A DNA stretch of 5,240 bases from Cyanobacteriota bacterium (GTDB taxonomy: Bacteria; Cyanobacteriota; Cyanobacteriia; PCC-6307; Cyanobiaceae): positions 1 through 5,240 of the forward strand of contig JAPLIF010000138.1 in the NCBI GenBank assembly GCA_026389255.1, given 5' to 3'. The translations under genes were made by a program, and so were the position numbers. This document shows positions 1-5,240 of this stretch, piece after piece; the first letter of the stretch is position 1; each line of letters starts with the position of its first letter. The notes under the pieces were generated by a model that worked only from the letters and a program-made list of their open reading frames with translations, was not told where the DNA came from and searched no databases.

Positions 1-2707
1 CGGCGCCCAGCTGGGCTTCGGCAATATCCCGGGCCCGGCGCCGTTCGCCGAAGCGGGTGGTCAATTCGCTCTGGCGGGCCTCCAGGCTGGCCCGCCGTTC
101 TTGCTCGGCCTGCTGGCGCTCGCGCCAGGCCTGCCGTTCCGCCATCAGCACCGTGATCGCGGCCCCCAGCCGTTGCTCCTCCTGGCCCACGGCCTCCAGT
201 TGGCTGGATAGGCGCTCGGCGGCTAGGGCCCGCTCACGCCGTTCCGCCACCAACACATCGCGGCGTTGACGGGCCTCGCTGAGGTTGTGGTCGGCGGATT
301 CCAGGTCCTGCTGCAGGGCCTGCCAGTGACCGCCATCGGCGTTGCCGCTGGCGCTGGCCTCGGCCGCCTCCAGGGCCTGGAGTGCCGCCTGCAGCGGCAG
401 CAGGTCCGCCCCAAGCTCCTCCAGCCTTTGGTTGTCCTCCTGGTGGCTGGCCAGCAGGGACTGGTGCCGTTCCTGCAGTTGGCGGCCGCGCTGCAGCAAG
501 GGTTCCAGGGCCCGGCGGGCTGCGCCCCGTTCGGCCTCCAGGGCCGCCCGGCGCTGCTGGCGCCCCTGCAGGGCGGGCCGCCGTTCTTCCAGTTGCCGGC
601 CGAGGTCGGCCTCCCGACGGCGGCAGGCCAGCAGGCTTTCGCCCAGTTCCAGCAACCGGCGCCGCAGGGGTTCGGCCTCATCCCCCTCCTGACTGCTGCC
701 GAAACCCAGTTGGCCGGAGCGAACCTGGAGGCTGCCGCCGGTCATGGCGCCGCTCTTTTCAAGCAGCTCCCCCTCCAGGGTTACGGCCCGGCAGCGACCC
801 AGTTCGCGGCGCGCCTGCTCCAGGGTGGCGAACACCAAGGTTTCGCCAAAGACGTAGCGGAAAACCTCGTCGTAGACGGGTTCATGGCGCACCAGCTCCA
901 CCGCGCGCCCGACCAGGCCGCCCCCCTGGGTGGCAGGGGCGCCCCCAGGTGCCGCACCGCGCTGCAGGGCCGCCCCCCCGGCTCCGCCGCCGCCGCCGCC
1001 ACGGATGCCCCCTGCGGCCACCTCCAGGGCGATGCGGTGCCGTTCCTGCACCTCGCCTAATTGGGCCACCGGCCCATGGATCCCCTCCAGTCCCGATTCC
1101 AGCAGCACCCGCAAGGCGCCGGTGCCCCGGCTTTCCTGCAGGGTTTCGCGGCGGCTGTCCAGCCTGGCGATCTCCCGTTCCAGTCCGGTCTGCTCCTGCT
1201 CCAGCCGTTGGCGGGTGCGCTGTTGCAAGGCGAAGCCTTCCACCAGCTCCTGCAGGGCGGTTTGCTCCCGTTCCAGTTCCTCCTGCAGGGCCAGGGCTTC
1301 CTGGTCCTGGGCCGCCAGCCGTCCTTCCATCTCCTCGTGGCCACTGCCCTCGGCCTGCCGTTCGGCCTCCAGCTCCGCCAGCCGTTCGGCGGCCTGGCGG
1401 CAGCGTTCCTGCCGCTGCTGCCGTTCTGCTTCCAAGGGGGCGAGGCGCTCCCTTAAGGAGCGGCGCTCCTCACTGCGGCGCCGTTGCTCGTCCATCCAGC
1501 TGCCGGAGCGGCCGGCCACTTCCCCCAGCCGCCGCCGGGACAGTTCGACGGCGCCCTCGGCGTCCCGGCAGGCCTGCTCGGCAACGGCAAGGGCGTCATC
1601 GCCGCCGGCCCTGGCCAGTTCCTGGCCCTGACGGTGCAGGTCCCCCTGCCTGGCGGCCAATGTTTGCCGCTGCTCCTGCAGGGCTTCGGCCTCCTGGCGA
1701 TGTTTGTCGCCCTGGCGTGCCAATTCGCGGCCGCTGGCCTCGAGGCCGGCCAGGTCGGATTGCACCGCCAGTAACTGGTCTTCGCCCAGGGCCTTGACCT
1801 CCACCTGCAGGGCCTCCAGTTCGGTGGCGGTCCGATCCAGGACCTCCTGGCCGGTGTGGATGGCTTCCTCCTCAAGCCGTTGCTTCTCCACCAGGACGGT
1901 GGCTTGGTCCTGCAGCCGTTGCCGCTGGCGAGAGGCCTCCTCCCAGGCCAGGACCTGCTCCTGGTCTCGGCCCCGCTGCAGCCGCTGGCGCAGATCTTGA
2001 TAGAGACGGGCCTTGGCGCAGTCCCGCTCCAGCTTCTGGCGGGAGTTGAGCAGCTCCTGCTCGACGATGCGGCAGCGCTCCTGACGCTCCTGCACTTCAT
2101 CGAGCTTGCTGCGGCTCTGGTCAATGCGGGAATCGAAAAGGGCGACGCCGGCCAGTTCATCGATGATGCCGCGACGCTCTCGGGCGCTCATCGACACGAT
2201 GCGGGTCACATCCCCCTGCATCACCACGTTGCTGCCGTCAGGATCGACCCGTAGGCGACGCAACTGGGTCTGCAGTTGCTGGAGGTTGCAGGGCACCCCA
2301 CCGGCGCTGTAGCTACTGGTGTAGGTGCCGCCAGGGGCCACCCGCAGGCGACGGGTGACGCTCCAATGGTGCTGGCCTGCCTGGATCCAGGGTCCCTCCG
2401 GGGGGGCATCCAGCCCCTTTTCGGCCTCATCGGGCTGCCAGTCGCCCAATTCAAAGTGGACGGTAACGCTGGCCTCGGCGGCCTTGCCCGCCCGCATCAC
2501 GGTGCTGTTGATCAGATCGGGCAGCCGTTCGGCGCGCATGCCCCGGCTGTTGGCCAGGCCGAGACAAAACAGCACCGCATCAAGGATGTTGCTCTTGCCA
2601 GAGCCATTGGGGCCGGTCACCACAGTGAAACCATCATCCAGCGGGATCGCCAGCGATCCACCGAAGGACTTGAAGTGGGTGAGCTCGACCTGGTTGATGT
2701 GAACCAA
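1..2707 (-). CDS. smc: Chromosome segregation ATPase SMC, N-terminal ~902 codons (C-terminus beyond the window)
   Basis: SMC forms an ATP-driven ring (usually with ScpA and ScpB) that compacts and segregates the chromosome. The frame is open from a TTG at 2705-2707 to position 1 without a stop. Residues 1-170 are the N-terminal ATPase half: HFKSFGG at 11-17, Walker A GPNGSGKS at 32-39 (Lys38), and the Q-loop region around Gln164 (MQGDV), followed by SARERRGIIDELAG. Residues ~180-525 are a Glu/Arg/Gln/Leu-rich coiled coil. The hinge spans ~528-655 (GLEGIHGPVAQL to SGAMTGGS), and the return coil runs to the window edge. Walker B and the LSGGEK signature must lie to the left. Bacterial SMCs are usually ~1,180-1,200 aa, so about a quarter is missing here. 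TTG is chosen because it gives the family start (MVHINQVELTHFKSF). An in-frame TAA at 2735-2737 leaves no common start codon upstream apart from an adjacent CTG. The hinge is oddly short and glycine-rich (see findings). Confidence 0.96.
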   Translation of the reverse strand, partial: MVHINQVELTHFKSFGGSLAIPLDDGFTVVTGPNGSGKSNILDAVLFCLGLANSRGMRAERLPDLINSTVMRAGKAAEASVTVHFELGDWQPDEAEKGLDAPPEGPWIQAGQHHWSVTRRLRVAPGGTYTSSYSAGGVPCNLQQLQTQLRRLRVDPDGSNVVMQGDVTRIVSMSARERRGIIDELAGVALFDSRIDQSRSKLDEVQERQERCRIVEQELLNSRQKLERDCAKARLYQDLRQRLQRGRDQEQVLAWEEASRQRQRLQDQATVLVEKQRLEEEAIHTGQEVLDRTATELEALQVEVKALGEDQLLAVQSDLAGLEASGRELARQGDKHRQEAEALQEQRQTLAARQGDLHRQGQELARAGGDDALAVAEQACRDAEGAVELSRRRLGEVAGRSGSWMDEQRRRSEERRSLRERLAPLEAERQQRQERCRQAAERLAELEAERQAEGSGHEEMEGRLAAQDQEALALQEELEREQTALQELVEGFALQQRTRQRLEQEQTGLEREIARLDSRRETLQESRGTGALRVLLESGLEGIHGPVAQLGEVQERHRIALEVAAGGIRGGGGGGAGGAALQRGAAPGGAPATQGGGLVGRAVELVRHEPVYDEVFRYVFGETLVFATLEQARRELGRCRAVTLEGELLEKSGAMTGGSLQVRSGQLGFGSSQEGDEAEPLRRRLLELGESLLACRRREADLGRQLEERRPALQGRQQRRAALEAERGAARRALEPLLQRGRQLQERHQSLLASHQEDNQRLEELGADLLPLQAALQALEAAEASASGNADGGHWQALQQDLESADHNLSEARQRRDVLVAERRERALAAERLSSQLEAVGQEEQRLGAAITVLMAERQAWRERQQAEQERRASLEARQSELTTRFGERRRARDIAEAQLGA
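926..1018 (-). other. Low-complexity Gly/Ala/Pro-rich segment inside the SMC hinge, with (GCC)5 and C7 tracts
   Basis: Translated in the smc frame, residues ~564-594 are almost entirely Gly, Ala, Pro, Gln and Thr, with six consecutive glycines at 570-575. On the plus strand this corresponds to five tandem GCC units at 986-1000 and seven Cs at 973-979. It sits directly after the conserved hinge text ALEVAAGG and ends just before LVGRAVELVRHEP, which is recognisable hinge again. Other SMCs have a folded part of the hinge between those points. Simple-repeat tracts like these are prone to slippage and to assembly error, so this could be a real linker or a collapsed stretch. Confidence 0.8.
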
Positions 2708-2710
2708 CAG

Positions 2711-2725
2711 GCCCGTCTGCCGGGC
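2711..2725. repeat. Perfect inverted repeat just upstream of the smc start
   Basis: GCCCG-TCTGC-CGGGC is a 5-bp perfect stem with a 5-nt loop, ending 3 nt before the smc TTG. With the candidate promoter to its right, it would form the extreme 5' end of the smc transcript. It could be a small operator or a leader hairpin affecting initiation. In DNA this GC-rich, a 5-bp repeat can also arise by chance. Confidence 0.3.
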
Positions 2726-2731
2726 ACAAAT

Positions 2732-2759
2732 AATTTAGCGGAGCCGGCCCGATTGACCA
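2732..2759 (-). promoter_or_regulatory. Candidate sigma70-type promoter for smc
   Basis: Read on the minus strand, TGGTCA (2759-2754) matches 4 of 6 bases of the -35 consensus. It is followed after 16 nt by TAAATT (2737-2732), which matches 4 of 6 of the -10. The -10 lies in the only AT-rich island of the intergenic region (CTAAATTATTT). Predicted transcription start is near 2725, giving a leader of ~18 nt. I saw no comparably good promoter on the plus strand for the divergent DUF883 gene. Elsewhere the 173-bp gap (2708-2880) holds only short GC-rich repeats: two copies of CGGTCGG at 2781 and 2806, and a GGCCC/GGGCC pair at 2746-2764. Confidence 0.35.
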
Positions 2760-2880
2760 GGGCCCCAGGGGGCGGGACTCCGGTCGGTACGGCTCGCTCC
2801 CCTGACGGTCGGGGTTCCCCTGCTTAGCGTGGTGGGTAAGGCGACAACGATCCGCCCTTACCCCGCTCCCGGCCTTCGCC

Positions 2881-3426
2881 ATGGACAGCACCCCCGCAAG
2901 CTTCGGCGCCCGTCCCGGCGCCCCGTTCCCCACGGATCAGCCCGTCCCCCCCAGCGGCGCCGACACCGCCATCGGTGCGGCCGCCGCTGCAGCGGCCATG
3001 GCTCCAGCGGTGGTCTCCGCGGCCAGCGCCCCCTTGCAGGCGATCTTCCGCGATCGCTTCGACGCCATCCTGCCCACCATCCAGCGCCGGTGGCCCGAGG
3101 TGGCCCGCCACACCCTGGAGGCCAGCCGCGGCAGCCTGGACCAGGTGGTCGATGAGATCAGTCGCCAGAGCGGCGATGCCAGCATCCGGGTCAAGGAGCA
3201 GCTGCTTGACCTGGCCCACATCACCGGGGAGCAGGCCCGCCACGTCGGCGATACCCTCAGGCCCCTGGAGGACCAGCTGGAACAGTTGCTGGACGATCTC
3301 AACAGCACTTTGCGTCCCCGCCTCACCAAGCCGATGCGGGAGAAGCCCTTGGTGGCGCTCGGCATTGCCGCCGGGGTCGGGCTGCTGTTCGGCATGCTGC
3401 TCAACTCGGGACGGCGTTCGGCATGA
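2881..3426 (+). CDS. DUF883-like (YqjD/ElaB type) C-terminally anchored membrane protein
   Basis: This 181-aa protein probably sits on the plasma or thylakoid membrane by its C-terminus. Residues 1-50 are disordered, rich in Pro and Ala with a run of seven alanines. Residues ~52-150 form an amphipathic helical region with heptad-like Leu spacing (e.g. LRPLEDQLEQLLDDLNSTL). Residues 157-174 are one hydrophobic helix with Gly161, 165, 167 and 171 spaced as a glycine zipper, preceded by REKP and followed by a basic tail (GRRSA). An EKPLVALGIAAGVGLLFGxLL-like ending is the hallmark of the DUF883 family, whose E. coli member YqjD binds ribosomes at the inner membrane in stationary phase. Whether that role holds here is unknown. 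ATG 2881 is the first start; ATG 2998 is an alternative but would remove only the disordered part. No clear Shine-Dalgarno precedes either. The stop overlaps the next start as ATGA, so translation is likely coupled. Confidence 0.82.
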   Translation: MDSTPASFGARPGAPFPTDQPVPPSGADTAIGAAAAAAAMAPAVVSAASAPLQAIFRDRFDAILPTIQRRWPEVARHTLEASRGSLDQVVDEISRQSGDASIRVKEQLLDLAHITGEQARHVGDTLRPLEDQLEQLLDDLNSTLRPRLTKPMREKPLVALGIAAGVGLLFGMLLNSGRRSA

Positions 3427-3791
3427 CCGTCCGTGAGGGTGCGTCGAAAGTCACCGCCCTGCTGACGTCGGTGATGGACCTGCATGTGCGCATCGCCATG
3501 CAGGAGGCCGACCGGGAGAAGCGCCGCCTGATTGGAGGCGCTGTCTTTGTGGGAGCCGGCATCTCTTTTGTGGTGATGGCTTCTCTGCTGGGTCAGGTGG
3601 CCTTAGTGCTCTGGCTGCATGAGGCCTTCCGCTGGAGTTGGCTGCTCACGGCCCTCGTGATCACGGCGGCGAATCTGGCCCTGGCCGGTGTTTTCCTGCG
3701 CATCGGCGGCGGCATGTTGAAGGGCCCCCTGTTGCCCCAGACCACCGCCGGTCTGGGCCGCACGACCCGGGCCCTGATCGGCCGGATGTGA
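3423..3791 (+). CDS. Holin-like two-helix membrane protein (DUF1469 / YqjE-like, 'phage holin family')
   Basis: This is a 122-aa protein with a soluble N-terminal helix (1-36, ending in the charged stretch EADREKRR), two transmembrane helices (~38-63 and ~72-93) and a short basic C-terminal tail. The arrangement and the N-terminal pattern (LHVRIAMQEADREKRR) fit the family labelled 'phage holin family protein' or DUF1469 (Pfam Phage_holin_3_6), to which E. coli YqjE belongs. The holin name reflects topology and does not show lytic activity; there is no endolysin or other phage gene nearby. It overlaps the DUF883-like gene by 4 nt (ATGA at 3423-3426) and the sulfotransferase gene by 4 nt (GTGA at 3788-3791). 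A YqjD-type gene followed directly by a YqjE-type gene is the order known from E. coli (yqjD-yqjE), which supports both assignments. The function is otherwise unknown. Confidence 0.84.
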   Translation: MTVREGASKVTALLTSVMDLHVRIAMQEADREKRRLIGGAVFVGAGISFVVMASLLGQVALVLWLHEAFRWSWLLTALVITAANLALAGVFLRIGGGMLKGPLLPQTTAGLGRTTRALIGRM

Positions 3792-4531
3792 ACGCCCCAG
3801 GGGCGAAAGGAGTCCCAGGCTCCCGCACTCTGGCGGTGCTAGGCATGCACCGCAGTGGCACCAGTGTGGTGATCAGCTGTCTGGGGCGCGCAGGGGTCGA
3901 CCTTGGCTCGGTCCTGGACCAGCCCCATCCCCTCCATGGCCAGGGCGTGCATGAACCGCCCGCCTTGGCGCTGATGCATGAAGACCTGTTGGCCTGCCAT
4001 GGCGGCAGCTGGCACGATCCCCCGGAGGTGGGGCAGTGGCCCCCCCTGCACCGGGCCGTGCGGGATCTTTTCATTGAATCGCGCCGGAACCGATCGCTCT
4101 GGGGTTTCAAGGATCCCAGGCTGTTGTTGTGTTTTGAGGGCTGGCGCCAGGCCCTGCCGACCCTTGAGCCCGTTGGCGTGTTCCGCCATCCGGCGGCGGT
4201 GGCCCGTTCGCTGCTGGAACGGAATGGCATGGGTCTTGATCAGGGGGTAGCCCTATGGAGTCATTACAACCAACGGCTGTTGCAGCTGCATCGGCAGCGA
4301 CCCTTTCCCCTGCTTGAGTTCGAAGCCGATGCCGCCCGGGTGCGTCGGGGTCTGGCGCTGCTTCTGCAGCACTTGGAGTTGCCGGGGGCAGCGAGCCAAC
4401 AACAGGCCGACCATGCCCTCAACGCCTTTGAACCGCAGCTGCGTCACCACAGTGGGGCCCGGCTGGCCCTGGCGGCCCCGGTGCTTGATCTCTACGAGGA
4501 ATTACGCCGCCGGGCCCTCAGCCCAACTTGA
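3788..4531 (+). CDS. Sulfotransferase family protein (PAPS-dependent type)
   Basis: This 247-aa protein probably transfers sulfate from PAPS to an unidentified hydroxyl or amino group, perhaps on a glycan. Residues 15-26 ([12 protein letters not shown]) form the first beta strand and the 5'-phosphosulfate-binding loop (GMHRSGTS). WGFKDPR at 105-111 is typical of the bacterial Sulfotransfer_3-like group. [17 protein letters not shown] at 129-145 is the 3'-phosphate-binding motif, with Arg133 and Ser141. [10 protein letters not shown] (156-165) and a Leu-rich helix after LLEFE complete the usual fold. No signal peptide or membrane segment is visible, so it is likely cytoplasmic. The start is a GTG overlapping the upstream stop (ATGTGA at 3786-3791). 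ATG 3845 would cut into the phosphosulfate loop, so it is rejected. A Shine-Dalgarno-like AAAGGAG at 3806-3812 lies inside the gene with no suitably spaced start. The 3' end overlaps gmd by 14 bp. The acceptor substrate cannot be deduced. Confidence 0.87.
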   Translation: MNAPGAKGVPGSRTLAVLGMHRSGTSVVISCLGRAGVDLGSVLDQPHPLHGQGVHEPPALALMHEDLLACHGGSWHDPPEVGQWPPLHRAVRDLFIESRRNRSLWGFKDPRLLLCFEGWRQALPTLEPVGVFRHPAAVARSLLERNGMGLDQGVALWSHYNQRLLQLHRQRPFPLLEFEADAARVRRGLALLLQHLELPGAASQQQADHALNAFEPQLRHHSGARLALAAPVLDLYEELRRRALSPT

Positions 4532-5240
4532 CCGGGAAAGAACCGCTGGGCGGTGATTCCATCGAGCCCACCACCGCAAAGCCTTCACGCCGCAGGATGG
4601 CCTCCTTGGCGGCCTCCTGCTTATCGGAGGCCACCATTTCGGCCACCAGTTCCTCAAGGGTGGTGGTGGGGGTCCAGCCGAGCTTGGCATGGGCTTTGGT
4701 GGGATCCCCCAGGAGGGTTTCGACTTCGGCTGGACGGAAGTAGCGGGGATCAACCCGAACCACCACCGCGCCGGTGTCGGCCCTAGCTCCCGTCTCCTCC
4801 ACCCCTTGGCCACTCCATTGGATGCCGCCCCAGCCCAGCTGCTGAGCCGAGAGTTCGATGAATCGTCGCACCGTTTCCTGGCGGCCGGTGGCAATCACGA
4901 AATCCTCGGGTTTGTCGTTCTGGAGCATGCGCCACTGCATCTCGACATAATCACGGGCGTGACCCCAATCCCGTAGGGAATCCATGTTGCCCATGAACAA
5001 GCATTGGTCGAGGCCGGCATCGATACGGGAGAGGCCACGGGTGATTTTGCGGGTGACGAAGGTCTCGCCGCGACGGGGACTTTCGTGGTTAAAGAGAATG
5101 CCGTTACAGGCATACATGCCATAGGACTCGCGATAGTTGATCGTGATCCAGTAGGCATAGAGCTTGGCCACGCCATAGGGGCTGCGGGGATAGAAGGGGG
5201 TGGTCTCCTTCTGGGGGATCTCCTGGACCAGGCCGTAGAG
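4518..5240 (-). CDS. gmd: GDP-mannose 4,6-dehydratase, C-terminal 240 residues (N-terminus beyond the right edge)
   Basis: Gmd is an NADP(H)-dependent short-chain dehydratase (extended SDR). It converts GDP-D-mannose to GDP-4-keto-6-deoxy-D-mannose, the precursor of GDP-L-fucose, GDP-rhamnose and related sugars for surface glycans. The visible part begins at [16 protein letters not shown], just after the expected catalytic Ser/Thr and Glu. It then shows the catalytic Tyr and Lys (YGVAK, window residues 22 and 26), the family block [32 protein letters not shown], and the C-terminal signature [17 protein letters not shown] with KLGWTP. The protein ends with a Ser/Pro-containing tail (to KLG) after the usual end region. 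The Rossmann nucleotide-binding N-terminus (~130 residues) is missing only because the window stops. The frame is intact with no stops. The TGA at 4518-4520 lies inside the end of the convergent sulfotransferase gene. Confidence 0.96.
   Translation of the reverse strand, partial: LYGLVQEIPQKETTPFYPRSPYGVAKLYAYWITINYRESYGMYACNGILFNHESPRRGETFVTRKITRGLSRIDAGLDQCLFMGNMDSLRDWGHARDYVEMQWRMLQNDKPEDFVIATGRQETVRRFIELSAQQLGWGGIQWSGQGVEETGARADTGAVVVRVDPRYFRPAEVETLLGDPTKAHAKLGWTPTTTLEELVAEMVASDKQEAAKEAILRREGFAVVGSMESPPSGSFPVKLG

Noticed and set aside
382..1797. Long plus-strand open frame of 471 codons, and a second one at 266-1060
   Set aside because: Both lie antisense to smc, whose frame is continuous and has clear SMC motifs. 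Their translations are Pro/Arg/Gly/Ala-rich with no recognisable domain, as expected from the complement of GC-rich coiled-coil codons.
1453..2160. Minus-strand 235-codon open frame within smc
   Set aside because: It is in a different frame from smc and has Arg/Ser/Pro/Trp-rich composition without motifs. The smc frame gives the expected SARERRGIIDELAG and coiled-coil text over the same bases.
1..2707. Possible frameshift or pseudogene in smc
   Set aside because: I followed the frame from the TTG through the Walker A, Q-loop, hinge flanks and coil to position 2-4 and found no stop or frame change. Only the hinge content is odd.
2740..2830. Possible tRNA or small RNA in the smc/DUF883 intergenic region
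   Set aside because: No cloverleaf can be built: there is no T-arm consensus, anticodon stem or matching acceptor stem. The repeats are short and overlap each other.
2824..3485. Minus-strand open frames opposite the DUF883-like gene (2824-3243 and 2937-3485)
   Set aside because: They are shadows of the plus-strand gene, whose protein has a clear helical region and C-terminal membrane anchor. The shadow proteins are Gly- or Arg/Ser-rich and show no domain.
3423..3791. Holin-like gene as evidence of a prophage
   Set aside because: The family is widespread on bacterial chromosomes next to YqjD-type genes. No other phage gene, integrase or attachment site is visible here.
4542..4554. ACCGC-TGG-GCGGT hairpin just after the sulfotransferase stop as a terminator
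   Set aside because: The stem is only 5 bp with a 3-nt loop, no T-run follows, and it lies within gmd coding sequence.

Overview
The window most likely comes from a high-GC picocyanobacterium of the Synechococcus/Cyanobium type. This rests on GC-rich third positions throughout, non-ATG starts (TTG, GTG), weak or absent Shine-Dalgarno sequences, and the N-terminus of the SMC protein, which resembles cyanobacterial SMCs. Genus level is inference. All five genes look chromosomal. I see no insertion sequence, CRISPR array, tRNA or prophage.

Layout: the left half (1-2707, minus strand) is the first ~902 codons of smc, the chromosome-organising ATPase. Its C-terminal half of the head lies beyond position 1. 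A 173-bp divergent intergenic region (2708-2880) holds a plausible smc promoter and a small perfect inverted repeat. To its right, three plus-strand genes are packed with 4-nt overlaps (2881-4531): a DUF883 (YqjD/ElaB-like) tail-anchored protein, a small two-helix membrane protein of the holin-like DUF1469/YqjE type, and a PAPS-type sulfotransferase. The right end (4518-5240, minus strand) is the C-terminal two thirds of GDP-mannose 4,6-dehydratase (gmd). It converges on the sulfotransferase gene, and the two coding ends overlap by 14 bp.

Functionally, smc serves nucleoid compaction and segregation. The YqjD/YqjE-like pair is probably a membrane-associated module of unknown role. The sulfotransferase and gmd suggest the edge of a surface-polysaccharide region, with GDP-4-keto-6-deoxymannose as a precursor and sulfation as a possible decoration, though they are on opposite strands.

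The most unusual observation is in smc. The hinge domain seems to lack about 35-45 residues of its conserved first half. In their place is a Gly/Ala-rich low-complexity segment encoded by a GCC repeat and a C7 run, with the reading frame kept on both sides. I found no convincing new multi-gene system here.
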